In this document: piece after piece, positions 9,059-17,224 of the stretch
How positions within the stretch are numbered: position 1 is the stretch's first letter
Layout of the letters: every line of letters starts with the position of its first letter
Assembly (NCBI GenBank): GCA_030622545.1
Contig: JAUXGA010000006.1
Location: 1 to 64,000 of the forward strand
Direction of reading: 5' to 3'
DNA from: a bacterium
GTDB taxonomy: Bacteria; Electryoneota; RPQS01; DYHQ01
DNA length: 64,000 nt
Made by a program: the position numbers and the translations under genes
The notes under the pieces: model-generated
Database searches by the model: none
Told to the model about the DNA's origin: nothing
Seen by the model: only the letters and a program-made list of their open reading frames with translations

Positions 9059-10033
9059 ATGAACCGTCGAATTTTCGCTGTCGCCTGTACGATTCTGCTC
9101 ATCTCCACACCGCTCCTCCATGCAGGAACGAATGGCGGTTTCGCCGGAGCATTCGGGCGGATGGGAGTCGGCGCGCGCGCGAAAGCGCTGGGCGATGCTT
9201 TCACGGGCTACGCAAACGGGCCGGAAGCGATTTATTTTAATCCCGGTGCGCTGCCGTTTCTGGAAACGCGCGAATTCTCGTCGGCGATGTCCGTGATGGC
9301 TCTCGACCGCAGCATGCACTTCCTGTCGTTCGCAACTCCTCTGCATCCCAAGACAGGAGAAATCCGTGCGAACGCCGGATTTGGCGCGGGATGGCTGCAT
9401 GCGGGCGTGGGCGACATCGACAGCCGCGGCTTCGACGGCGAACCGCTGGATATGATGAGCATGTCATCGAATCTCTTCTTCTTTTCTTTCGCGAATCGGT
9501 TTCATCCGAAGGTGGGCATCGGCATCACCGCGAAAGTCGCGTACGAAACCTTCGGCAAAATCGGCAACGAAGGCCGTTCGATAAACGGCAACGGATTCGG
9601 TCTGGATTTCGGCGTGCATGTGCGGCCGATTGACAAGCTCTATGTCGGCGCGCAGGTGAAAGACATCGCGATGAAAACGACATGGAACACGACCGATTAC
9701 TGGTCGCAGGGCACATCGAAAACGGACAAATGGCCGCTGCAATACCGGTTCGGCGCGGCGTACCAACCGGCACCTTATTTGTTAGCGCTGGCCGACATCG
9801 AAGGCTCGGATAAAGAAGACATCCGGCTGCACATCGGCGCAGAAAGCATGTGGCAAGTCGGCGACAAGCAATCCTTCGCTTTGCGCGCAGGCCTCAGCCA
9901 CGAAGACATCGCTTTCGGCTTCGGCCTCTATTTCGACTTCTGGAAGGTGACCTCGAAAGTGGACGTCGCCTACGTCATCGAATCCATCGCCCCGAATGAT
10001 TCGCAGGTCTTGGCGTGGAGCGTAGAGTTTTAG
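9059..10033 (+). CDS. PorV/PorQ family outer-membrane protein
   Basis: A 324-residue predicted outer-membrane beta-barrel with a signal peptide (AVACTILLISTPLLHAG). The signature is the N-terminal segment MGVGARAKALGDAFTGYANG followed by YFNPGALPFLE. This is characteristic of the PorV/PorQ/FadL-like proteins of FCB bacteria, where PorV is an outer-membrane partner of type IX secretion. The C-terminus ends in an aromatic residue (AWSVEF), as expected for a barrel. The ATG has a good ribosome-binding site (AAGGAAT). A second member lies at 13636. The role here is inferred from family and lineage. Confidence 0.82.
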   Translation: MNRRIFAVACTILLISTPLLHAGTNGGFAGAFGRMGVGARAKALGDAFTGYANGPEAIYFNPGALPFLETREFSSAMSVMALDRSMHFLSFATPLHPKTGEIRANAGFGAGWLHAGVGDIDSRGFDGEPLDMMSMSSNLFFFSFANRFHPKVGIGITAKVAYETFGKIGNEGRSINGNGFGLDFGVHVRPIDKLYVGAQVKDIAMKTTWNTTDYWSQGTSKTDKWPLQYRFGAAYQPAPYLLALADIEGSDKEDIRLHIGAESMWQVGDKQSFALRAGLSHEDIAFGFGLYFDFWKVTSKVDVAYVIESIAPNDSQVLAWSVEF

Positions 10034-10051
10034 GCCACAACTGGAGAGAAA

Positions 10052-12175
10052 ATGACAAAAGATTCAGCACAGGAAAAGTGGGTATATCGCGAGCACACAA
10101 GAGTAAAGCACATCTTACTTGAAAAATACCTTTGGGCCTGGATACCTATTCTTGGAAAAGGGAATCCGAAGATCTGCTATTTTGATGGATTTGCAGGTAA
10201 AGGAAAATACGAAGATGGAACTAAAGGCTCGCCAGTAATTGCACTCAAAGTTGCTGACGAAAGAGCAGATTATTACGGAAGAATATTTCTCTACTTCATT
10301 GAAAAGGACAAAAATAACTTTTCTGATCTCGAAAATGTTCTGGAAGCAGAAAGGAAAAATCTAAACAACTCAGATAAAATTGAAATTATCAAAAAAAATG
10401 ATGTCTTTGCAAATACTGTGGATAAGATATTCGATTATCTAAAAGATAAGAAGGGCATTCTTGTTCCATCCTTCTTTTTTATCGATCCTTTTGGTTTCAG
10501 CGGCATTCCCTTCAAAGCTGTAAGTAGAATTTTGGCAAATCCTAAGACAGAGATCTTTTTTACTTTTATGGCGAGAGACATTGGACGCTTCATTCAAGAT
10601 CCTAAACTCAGGGATACTCTTACGGATCTTTTTGGAACTGATCAATGGAAAGAAATAATAAATCTACCTGACAGGGACAAAGGTCTAATTCAGTTGTATA
10701 GGAGACAATTGCACGAGGCGGCAAATGCAAAATTCAGTCTTCACTTCAAAGTGTGTGAAAGCGAGAGATTGCGAACCCTATACTATCTGATCCACGCAAC
10801 AAATAACTTTGACGGTCATTCCATAATGAAATCGGTCATGTTCAATCAGAGTGTTTCGGGAGACTTTGCGTATCTGGGTCCAACAGACGTAACAAAAAGA
10901 TCTCAGACCATACTATTCGACATCCATGATATGGGTCAGTTGAGAGAATTCTTGTTGAAAAGATTTGCGGGTCGGACACTTACCTATGAAAAAATCCAGG
11001 AAGAAGCCTGCTTCCCTTGGTATTCCGAACCACCCTATATTAGTAAACACTATAGAGCAGTCCTAAGAGAACTCAAAAAGGAAAATAAAGTAAGCGTAAG
11101 ACCAGTTACCTCAAAGACACCCAGAGGAATGCAGAAAGATGACAAGATAACGTTTGTTAAAAGCAATCCTATTGAACTAGATATCCCTGATTTAGAACCA
11201 GCTTCTATAAAGAGAATCCCCCGAAGAATCCAAATTCATTATAAAGAGTATGAAGTTCTTGATGGACCCAAACAAACGTTAGTATGGAAGGTTAATGATG
11301 GTTCAATAATCACTCGATTTGATAAGACTCCAATTCCAACCAAAGACACGGATGTTGTCTGTCCCCACTTTATAGAACTCAAGTGGGCATATGGTTGTCC
11401 TTTTGACTGTTCATGGTGCTATCTAAAAGGAACCTTCAGATTTCAACCAACCAAATCGGCTCCTGTTATCAAGCCCTACGAAAAAACAGAACTTCATGTA
11501 CGCAGCTTTTTGGAGGAAGCAAAAACTCCCGAGATTTTGAATACTGGTGAACTCGCTGACTCACTAATGTATGAAAACGGTGAGTCTTCCTTTTCCAAAT
11601 TTATCATACCTCTCTTTGAGACCCAAAATCGACATAAAGTGCTTTTTTTGACGAAATCCGACAATATAAAGAATCTTCTTAAATTGGAATCTCATAAACA
11701 AGTGATTGTCAGCTTCACGCTCAATGCCTTACCCGTTGCGAAAACTTGGGAAAAAGCACCATCAGTTAATAAGAGAATTAAGGCAGCGAAAGAACTTTTT
11801 GATGCCGGATATGAAGTAAGGATTCGAATTGATCCATTAGTTCCGATTAAAAATTGGGAGAAGCATTATATTGAATTGCTCGAAAGTATCTTTGAAAATC
11901 TTACACCTGAAAGGATAACGTTAGGATCCCTACGTGGTCTGCAGAGCACAATTAATAATTGTCCAGATAAAACATGGGTGGACTATCTAACTGAAACGTC
12001 TAATTGGGGTAAGAGAATAGATTTTAGTACTAGATATGAAATCTACGAGCGACTTATCAGCGAGCTAAAACAAAACTATAATTTTCGGAATATCTCTTTA
12101 TGTAAAGAAACGGTTGGTATCTGGGAGGCTCTTGGGGGGAAATACAAGAGAATAAAATGCAATTGCATATGGTGA
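10052..12175 (+). CDS. TcmP-like domain fused to radical SAM (three-Cys-motif) domain
   Basis: A 707-residue two-part protein. The N-terminal ~330 residues match the three-Cys-motif partner family TcmP. They show methyltransferase-like signatures, FDGFAGKG at residues 44-51 and IDPFG at 144-148. A linker follows. The C-terminal ~300 residues form a radical SAM domain resembling spore-photoproduct-lyase/Gp37-Gp68 proteins, with the cluster motif C449-x3-C453-x2-C456 (CPFDCSWC). In other genomes these are usually two adjacent genes; here they are one frame. The gene is clearly A+T-richer than its neighbours and uses AGA arginine codons where they use CGC, so transfer is likely. Function is unproven; nucleic-acid modification, repair or defence are possible. 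Confidence 0.8.
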   Translation: MTKDSAQEKWVYREHTRVKHILLEKYLWAWIPILGKGNPKICYFDGFAGKGKYEDGTKGSPVIALKVADERADYYGRIFLYFIEKDKNNFSDLENVLEAERKNLNNSDKIEIIKKNDVFANTVDKIFDYLKDKKGILVPSFFFIDPFGFSGIPFKAVSRILANPKTEIFFTFMARDIGRFIQDPKLRDTLTDLFGTDQWKEIINLPDRDKGLIQLYRRQLHEAANAKFSLHFKVCESERLRTLYYLIHATNNFDGHSIMKSVMFNQSVSGDFAYLGPTDVTKRSQTILFDIHDMGQLREFLLKRFAGRTLTYEKIQEEACFPWYSEPPYISKHYRAVLRELKKENKVSVRPVTSKTPRGMQKDDKITFVKSNPIELDIPDLEPASIKRIPRRIQIHYKEYEVLDGPKQTLVWKVNDGSIITRFDKTPIPTKDTDVVCPHFIELKWAYGCPFDCSWCYLKGTFRFQPTKSAPVIKPYEKTELHVRSFLEEAKTPEILNTGELADSLMYENGESSFSKFIIPLFETQNRHKVLFLTKSDNIKNLLKLESHKQVIVSFTLNALPVAKTWEKAPSVNKRIKAAKELFDAGYEVRIRIDPLVPIKNWEKHYIELLESIFENLTPERITLGSLRGLQSTINNCPDKTWVDYLTETSNWGKRIDFSTRYEIYERLISELKQNYNFRNISLCKETVGIWEALGGKYKRIKCNCIW

Positions 12176-12184
12176 TGCTTTGAA

Positions 12185-12412
12185 TCTGTGCTGAACCCCG
12201 CTCGGCGAACATGATTTCCGGGCGAATCTGGAGATTCGCCGCGGCGGGATATGGGTCGGCTGCGAGCAGCCAACACCGTGGATTGTATTTCCGCGACCGG
12301 AGGTCGCGGGTAGCAATATACTTGAATATTGAACATTCCGGGCAGATCGGGGGATCTGCCTCGGCGGAACAAGGTCGGCTACAAAGCGGCGAGGCAGCGT
12401 GGATTTGGTAGT
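12185..12412. repeat. Array of hairpin repeats between the TcmP fusion and the nitronate monooxygenase-like gene
   Basis: This explains the 310-bp gap 12176-12485. In order: a half copy of the long repeat (CTGAACCCCGCTCGGCGAA, from 12190); a short hairpin at 12215-12249 (stem GGCGAATC/GATTCGCC); a hairpin GGCTGC/GCAGCC at 12258-12271; CCGCGACC/GGTCGCGG at 12291-12309; and a short hairpin at 12335-12369 (GGCAGATC/GATCTGCC). After each TTCCGG-type hairpin follows a related tail, GGTCGGCT...GCGTGGATT or ACCGTGGATT, so a composite unit seems to be present twice. Confidence 0.75.
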
Positions 12413-12485
12413 TACCGAATGGGTTTGGATATGAACAAGTCAAGAGTTATCTTATATAACTCTGATTGAAAGGAATAGTACGAAT

Positions 12486-13610
12486 TTGAAGACGATACCA
12501 ACATTGAGAATTGGTGAACTCGAGGCCAAAATACCCATTGTACAAGGAGGAATGAGTGTTGGAATTTCTCTGGCAGGGTTGGCTTCAGCGGTCGCAAATG
12601 AAGGCGGTATTGGAGTCATCGGCGCTGCCGGTATTGGCATGCTTGAACCCGATTTCGCCACAAATTACAGGGGAACAAATAGAAGAGCCTTAATAAAAGA
12701 AATCCGAAAAGCAAAGGAAATGACGGATGGAATTATAGCCATAAATATCATGGTAGCCGCTACAGATTTCTGTGATCTCGTCATGGATGCGGTTGATGAA
12801 GCGGTTGATATAATCTTCTTTGGAGCAGGACTTCTATTCAGGAACCCCATCACGTTGCCGCCGGAGGAATTGAAAAAGGTTGCCACGAAGCTTGTTCCTA
12901 TCGTGTCGTCTGCGAAAGCCGTAAACATCATATTTCAACGTTGGTCGAAAAACTGCGATCATGTTCCCGATGCCGTCGTTGTCGAAGGGCCGATGGCGGG
13001 TGGGCACCTCGGTTTCAAGCGAGAGAGAATCGATAATCCAGATTATTCTCTCGATAAGATTTTGCCGGAGGTTGTTTCTGCCGTAAAACCCTTTGAGGAA
13101 CAGTATCATAGAAGTATTCCGGTCATCGCCGCCGGAGGCATCTATACCGGAGCGGATATTCATAAATACTTGCAGATGGGAGCGCAAGGAGCGCAAATGG
13201 CGACTCGATTTGTTGCCACTCACGAATGTGATGCTTCCTTGGAATTTAAAGAGTCTTACGTCAATTGCAAAAAAGAGGATTTAGCGATTATCGAAAGCCC
13301 TGTGGGATTGCCGGGAAGAGCGATTCAGAACAAGTACCTTGAAGATGTTTCAGCCGGAATTAGGAAGCCCTTCAAATGTCCGTGGAAATGCCTGATGACC
13401 TGTGATTATAAAAAGGCTCCGTATTGCATTGCTCTGGCATTAACCAACGCCAAAAGAGGGCGTTTTAAAAACGGGTTCGCTTTTGCAGGAGCGAATGCCT
13501 ATCGGATAGATGAAATCATTTCTGTCAAAGAGCTAATCAAAATTCTAACAGAAGAGTATAAAGAGGCGGCAGGTATACCTTGCTCTGAAGAAACCACGGC
13601 GGGTTCTTAA
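12486..13610 (+). CDS. Nitronate monooxygenase-like flavin oxidoreductase
   Basis: FMN-dependent TIM-barrel enzyme of the 2-nitropropane dioxygenase/nitronate monooxygenase family, 374 residues. Motifs include IPIVQGGMSVGISLAGLASA near the N-terminus, the EGPMAGGHLGF loop with the conserved His, VIAAGGIYTGADIHKYLQMG and GAQMATRF (phosphate binding). It carries extra cysteines near the C-terminus (CPWKCLMTCDYKKAPYC), a feature of a clostridial-type subgroup. The start is TTG at 12486 behind GAAAGGAATAG; the next internal ATG would remove the flavin-binding start. The physiological substrate is unknown. Confidence 0.88.
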   Translation: MKTIPTLRIGELEAKIPIVQGGMSVGISLAGLASAVANEGGIGVIGAAGIGMLEPDFATNYRGTNRRALIKEIRKAKEMTDGIIAINIMVAATDFCDLVMDAVDEAVDIIFFGAGLLFRNPITLPPEELKKVATKLVPIVSSAKAVNIIFQRWSKNCDHVPDAVVVEGPMAGGHLGFKRERIDNPDYSLDKILPEVVSAVKPFEEQYHRSIPVIAAGGIYTGADIHKYLQMGAQGAQMATRFVATHECDASLEFKESYVNCKKEDLAIIESPVGLPGRAIQNKYLEDVSAGIRKPFKCPWKCLMTCDYKKAPYCIALALTNAKRGRFKNGFAFAGANAYRIDEIISVKELIKILTEEYKEAAGIPCSEETTAGS

Positions 13611-13635
13611 AGAAGAGCGCAGTTATTGCAGTTTA

Positions 13636-14562
13636 ATGTATGTATCAAAAGGAGATAGGGCGACGGGAACACGACATTTGAAACTCTGGCTGCTGGTGAT
13701 TCTGACAGCGTTGAGTGCGCCGGTGATGGCCGCTCCCGGCTTTACATTCCTGCAGATTGGCGTCGGGGCGCGCGAGGGGGCGATGGGCGGGGTTGGAGCC
13801 GCCTTATCTACCGGACCTTCCGCGGCTTATTTTAATCCAGCGAATCTGACCCTCGCCAAACGCGGCGGCGCGTTGCTAATGCTAAACCGGCATTTCGCGG
13901 ACATCACCAGCCAATATCTCGCCGTAACGATGCGCAGCAGTTCCTGGGCGATTACGCCGCACTATCTGGGAACGACCGTACCGGGAATTGAATTGCGCGA
14001 CCGCCCCACACAGGAGCCTGTCGCGCTGTTCGACAGCCGCAATGCCGCTTTGGGAGTGTCTGTCGCGAGGGAACTTTACGCGGGTCTGCTGGTCGGAGCC
14101 ACTGTAAACTATTTATATGAAAAGATTTATATAGAAGCTTCCGATGGCTGGGGCTTCGATTTCGGCGCGTCATGGGCGGCTCCTATCTCGGGATTGCGAC
14201 TTGGCGCGGCGGTTCAAAACCTTGGACAGGCGAGCAAATTCGTCGCGGAAGCCCCTGACCTCCCCACCTTGCTACGCGGCGGAGCAGCTTTTACAAAATC
14301 GCTTGGGAGGTTTGGCGAGGCGACTATCGCGGCGGACTGGCTTTCAGTTCGGGATCAAAGCCCGGAACAGCGATTCGGCCTCGAACTGGCGACGCTCACT
14401 ATCCTGCGGCTTCGCGGAGGCTTCATCAATGGAGTTGAAGCTTTGGACGCCACCGCCGGATTCGGCCTGTTTTATCGGGGTCTTCAGTTTGATTATGCGT
14501 ATATTCCCTTCCGCGAGGAATTGGGCGAAGGCCACCGGTTTGCATTTGGTGTGGAGCTTTAG
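13636..14562 (+). CDS. PorV/PorQ family outer-membrane protein (second copy)
   Basis: A 308-residue predicted beta-barrel. After a signal peptide (KLWLLVILTALSAPVMAAPG) comes IGVGAREGAMGGVGAALSTG and YFNPANL, the same signature as in the gene at 9059. It ends RFAFGVEL. The ATG at 13636 has no clear ribosome-binding site. An AAAAGGAGATAGG lies inside the frame, upstream of a TTG at 13678, which would give a cleaner signal peptide, so the true start may be 13678. The role is inferred as an outer-membrane accessory or transport barrel. Confidence 0.78.
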   Translation: MYVSKGDRATGTRHLKLWLLVILTALSAPVMAAPGFTFLQIGVGAREGAMGGVGAALSTGPSAAYFNPANLTLAKRGGALLMLNRHFADITSQYLAVTMRSSSWAITPHYLGTTVPGIELRDRPTQEPVALFDSRNAALGVSVARELYAGLLVGATVNYLYEKIYIEASDGWGFDFGASWAAPISGLRLGAAVQNLGQASKFVAEAPDLPTLLRGGAAFTKSLGRFGEATIAADWLSVRDQSPEQRFGLELATLTILRLRGGFINGVEALDATAGFGLFYRGLQFDYAYIPFREELGEGHRFAFGVEL

Positions 14563-14589
14563 GTTTTCTCACCGAATTTAAGAAAAAGC

Positions 14590-14618
14590 TTGATTTTGAC
14601 GAAAAATATTTGTAGGAT
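14590..14618 (+). promoter_or_regulatory. Sigma-70-type promoter for a small structured transcript
   Basis: TTGATT at 14590-14595 and TAGGAT at 14613-14618 with a 17-bp spacer. The predicted transcript starts near 14625 and ends at the terminator near 14764. It lies in the 348-bp gap 14563-14910. Confidence 0.55.
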
Positions 14619-14676
14619 AGATTGTCCCCCGGCGACAGGGGGGGTTCGGTTGGTTTGACCGAAAGGAGGTGGTCCA

Positions 14677-14709
14677 GTGAATAAACGGCCCGGGAGGTTA
14701 GATCCGTAG
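14677..14709 (+). CDS. Possible 10-codon leader peptide
   Basis: GTG start 7 nt after AGGAGG, ten codons, then TAG. The ribosome-binding site is far stronger than at most genes here, yet the product is tiny. The coding hypothesis rests only on start, spacing and stop. Confidence 0.35.
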   Translation: MNKRPGRLDP

Positions 14710-14728
14710 GTCTAACGCCCTTATCCGT

Positions 14729-14764
14729 AAAGCCTGCGCGAAGTTTATCGCGTGGGCTTTTTTT
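14729..14764 (+). terminator. Intrinsic terminator
   Basis: AAAGCCTGCGCG pairs with CGCGTGGGCTTT (two wobble pairs) around an 8-nt loop, followed by a T-run. It ends the small transcript before the aminotransferase gene. Confidence 0.85.
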
Positions 14765-14772
14765 ATTCCAAC

Positions 14773-14806
14773 ATTCCGGGCAGATCAGGGGATCTGCCTC
14801 GGCGAG
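14773..14806. repeat. Short constant-end hairpin repeat
   Basis: ATTCCGG then a perfect stem GGCAGATC/GATCTGCC with loop AGGG, then TCGGCGAG. It is almost identical to the copy at 12335. Confidence 0.75.
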
Positions 14807-14910
14807 GGCAAAGAAGGGCTTGAAATTTCCGATAATTCTTTATATATTATTTAATTCGGAAAAATCCACTCTTTTACGCTATTCACAGCTCAAATCTTTC
14901 GAGGTAACCC

Positions 14911-15984
14911 ATGCACAAGAAACTTTTTATTCCCGGTCCCAGCGAAGTGCGGCCGGAGATGCTGCAAGTAATGGCTACTCCTCAAATCGGCCACCGCAGC
15001 AAGGATTACAAAGACCTGCACGGCGCCGTCGTTCCGAAACTGAAGAAGATGCTCTATACCGAGCAGGAAGTCTTCCTTTTCACATCATCTTCCACTGCGG
15101 TTATGGAAGCGGCGCTCCGGAATCTGTGCGGCAAGAAAGTCCTTTCATGTGCCAACGGCGCATTCGCTGACCGGTGGTATAAAATGACCACTTCCAACAA
15201 CATTCCCAGCAAGAAACTCGATGTCCCGTGGGGAAAGCCCATCACGCCTGACCTGATTGAGCCTGAGTTGAAAACCGGCGACTACGACTGCATCACCATC
15301 GTTATGAATGAAACATCCGTCGGAGTGCGCTCGCCGATTGAAGAGCTTGCCGAGGTCATCAAGAAATATCCCGATGTCATGTTTTGCATCGATGCCGTTT
15401 CGTGCATGGCTGGTGACAAAATTGAAACGGACAAACTTGGGGTTGATATCGTTTTAGCGGGAATGCAGAAATGCTTTGCCCTGCCGACGGGACTCACGGT
15501 GGCGATGTTGTCCAATCGAGCTTTGGAAAAAGCGACGACGATTCCTTATCGCGGTTACTACCTCGATTTCCTGCTGGCGAAAAAATCCAGCGATAAAAGC
15601 CAGACGCCTTCAACTCCGGCAATTCCGCAGATTTTCGCTTTGAATGCTCAGATGACTCATATTTTGAATGAGGAAGGCCTTGAAAATCGCTGGGCACGCC
15701 ATATTCATTTGGCTGAAATCGTGCAGAAGTGGGCACTGGGTGCCGGCTTCACGCTCTTCCCTGAAAAGGGCTACGAGTCGCGCACGCTCACCTGCATCAA
15801 CAATAACAAAGGAATTCCCATCGCCGCTTTGAACAAAGAACTTGGCAAGCGGGGCGCGGTGATTTCCAACGGCTACGGCGATTTGAAAGAGAAGACTTTC
15901 CGAATCGCTCACATGGGAGATGTTACCGAACCGGAAATCCGTGAACTTCTGGGCTGGATTGACGAAATTCTACCGACGCTATAA
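14911..15984 (+). CDS. Class V PLP aminotransferase (serine/alanine-glyoxylate type)
   Basis: Cytoplasmic PLP enzyme of 357 residues in the alanine-glyoxylate/serine-pyruvate aminotransferase group. The N-terminal FIPGPSEVRPEMLQVM and IGHRSKDY are typical. The cofactor region TSSSTAVMEAALRNL is near residue 56, and the PLP-binding Lys lies in AGMQKCFALPTG near residue 190. serA follows, separated only by a broken gene, so I infer that it acts as the phosphoserine-type transaminase of serine synthesis. Classical SerC is absent from the window. Substrate specificity cannot be proved from sequence. Confidence 0.88.
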   Translation: MHKKLFIPGPSEVRPEMLQVMATPQIGHRSKDYKDLHGAVVPKLKKMLYTEQEVFLFTSSSTAVMEAALRNLCGKKVLSCANGAFADRWYKMTTSNNIPSKKLDVPWGKPITPDLIEPELKTGDYDCITIVMNETSVGVRSPIEELAEVIKKYPDVMFCIDAVSCMAGDKIETDKLGVDIVLAGMQKCFALPTGLTVAMLSNRALEKATTIPYRGYYLDFLLAKKSSDKSQTPSTPAIPQIFALNAQMTHILNEEGLENRWARHIHLAEIVQKWALGAGFTLFPEKGYESRTLTCINNNKGIPIAALNKELGKRGAVISNGYGDLKEKTFRIAHMGDVTEPEIRELLGWIDEILPTL

Positions 15985-16001
15985 CTTCGACTGAATTAAA
16001 A

Positions 16002-16373
16002 ATGACAACACATCGCAACAATTTCCTTATACTGTTCTTCTTGCTGCTTTTTGCTGCTCCGGTTTTAGGACAAATCAGTTTTGCTCCAATTTGTCTTTAC
16101 GATGAGCCCAACACTCAGTATGAGCTGAGCGACGCCATCTTAACCTCTGACGGAAATCTGATGATTGCGTGGAGCTTCTACAGTGATGAGCGGATAGGTT
16201 CGAAGGTGCATACGTTTTCACCGGAAGGCGAGCCGTGCAAAAAATTATGCTCATTCGCTAATAAATTTTACACAACAAAATCAGGGAAAAATCATGGCAA
16301 AGATTCTTATCACGGACGGCATGTCAGCAGATGCCGTGAAAAGCCTGAAAGCTGCCGGGCTTCAGGTCGATGA
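16002..16373 (+). pseudogene. Broken gene for a secreted protein (N-terminal fragment)
   Basis: The open frame begins with a clear signal peptide (FLILFFLLLFAAPVLGQ). About 60 residues of a secreted beta-propeller-like start follow (ILTSDGNLMIAWSFYSDE). It then loses all resemblance near 16245 and runs into the serA ribosome-binding site and coding region, overlapping serA by 80 bp. Secreted proteins of this type here are 400-700 residues, so this looks like a truncated remnant inserted between the aminotransferase and serA. A genuine small exported protein is less likely. Confidence 0.55.
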
Positions 16374-17205
16374 ACAGCACTACGACGAACCGGAACTCAT
16401 CAAAGTTATCCCGAAATACGATTGCGTCGTTGTGCGCAGCGCGACGAAAATCACCGAGCCCGTTTTAGAAGCCGCGACGAGTCTGAAGCTTGTCGTTCGC
16501 GGAGGTGTCGGTCTGGACAACATCAAAGTGGACTATGCGGAAAAGCTCGGCATCTCTGTGCGCAATACTCCGCGAGCGTCGTCGGCGTCTGTCGCCGAGT
16601 TGGCGCTGAGTTTCATTTTCGCGATTGCAAGACGCATTCCGGACGCGACCGTTTCGATGAAAGACGGAAAGTGGGAGAAGAAAGTTTTCTCGAAGGGCTT
16701 TGAAGTCCAAAACAAAACACTTGGCATCTTGGGCATTGGACGCATCGGCATGGAACTCGCCGTGAAAGCAAGCTCGCTGGGTCTGGAAACCATCCTTGCG
16801 CATGACAAATATGTGGATGACACGCCGTTCCGCTGGATAGAAATGGTTTCCAAAGATGAGCTGCTTGAAGAATCCGATATCATCTCGCTGCATATTCCCG
16901 CGGCGGGAAAGGTTCCTGAAATCAGCCATGAAGAATTCGAGAAAATGAAAGACGGCGTGATCCTGATTAACTGCGCGCGCGGAGGTGTTGTCGATGAAGA
17001 CGCACTGCTCGTCGCACTGAATTCTGGAAAAGTGTACGCCGCCGGCATCGATGTCTGGGTGGGCGAACCCAATCCGCGGCGCGAACTCGTCGAACACCCG
17101 AGTGTCTATTGCACGCCGCATATCGGCGCCGCCACCGGAGAAGCTCAAGCGCGCATTGGAGCGGAAGTCGCTTCAATTATCCTGCGCGAATTCGGAAAAG
17201 CATAA
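16294..17205 (+). CDS. serA: D-3-phosphoglycerate dehydrogenase (short form)
   Basis: NAD-dependent oxidation of 3-phosphoglycerate, the first step of serine synthesis. The 303 residues contain only the catalytic and nucleotide-binding domains, with no ACT or intervening domain, so classical serine feedback through ACT is not expected. Visible motifs are GVGLDNIKVDYAEKLGI, RASSASVAELAL, the Rossmann motif LGIGRIGMELA near residue 145, LINCARGGVVDEDAL and the catalytic His in TPHIGAATGEAQ. ATG at 16294 follows CAGGGAAAAATC. It probably works with the class V aminotransferase upstream. Confidence 0.93.
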   Translation: MAKILITDGMSADAVKSLKAAGLQVDEQHYDEPELIKVIPKYDCVVVRSATKITEPVLEAATSLKLVVRGGVGLDNIKVDYAEKLGISVRNTPRASSASVAELALSFIFAIARRIPDATVSMKDGKWEKKVFSKGFEVQNKTLGILGIGRIGMELAVKASSLGLETILAHDKYVDDTPFRWIEMVSKDELLEESDIISLHIPAAGKVPEISHEEFEKMKDGVILINCARGGVVDEDALLVALNSGKVYAAGIDVWVGEPNPRRELVEHPSVYCTPHIGAATGEAQARIGAEVASIILREFGKA

Positions 17206-17224
17206 TAACAGGGGGAAACAGCTC

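Larger units (their letters stand above)
14625..14764 (+). ncRNA. Compact structured transcript with a near-perfect 16S 3-prime-end complement
   Basis: Predicted ~140-nt RNA between the promoter and the intrinsic terminator. It contains a CCCCC/GGGGG hairpin near 14626-14642. GAAAGGAGGTGGTCC follows at 14661-14675, complementary to 15 nt of a typical 16S rRNA 3-prime end with one G-U pair. Next come a GTG start at 14677 with a 10-codon frame (residues M-N-K-R-P-G-R-L-D-P), a GTTAGA/TCTAAC hairpin and the terminator. It may be a leader-peptide transcript or a regulatory RNA. I do not recognise a named family. Confidence 0.5.

Noticed and set aside
12185-12412. CRISPR-like array
   Set aside because: Units differ in sequence and length, have no constant direct repeat with unique spacers, and no cas genes are nearby; they are hairpin repeats.
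14661-14675. Possible piece of 16S rRNA gene
   Set aside because: It is the complement of the 16S end, not the gene itself, and is only 15 nt; treated as a very strong ribosome-binding sequence.
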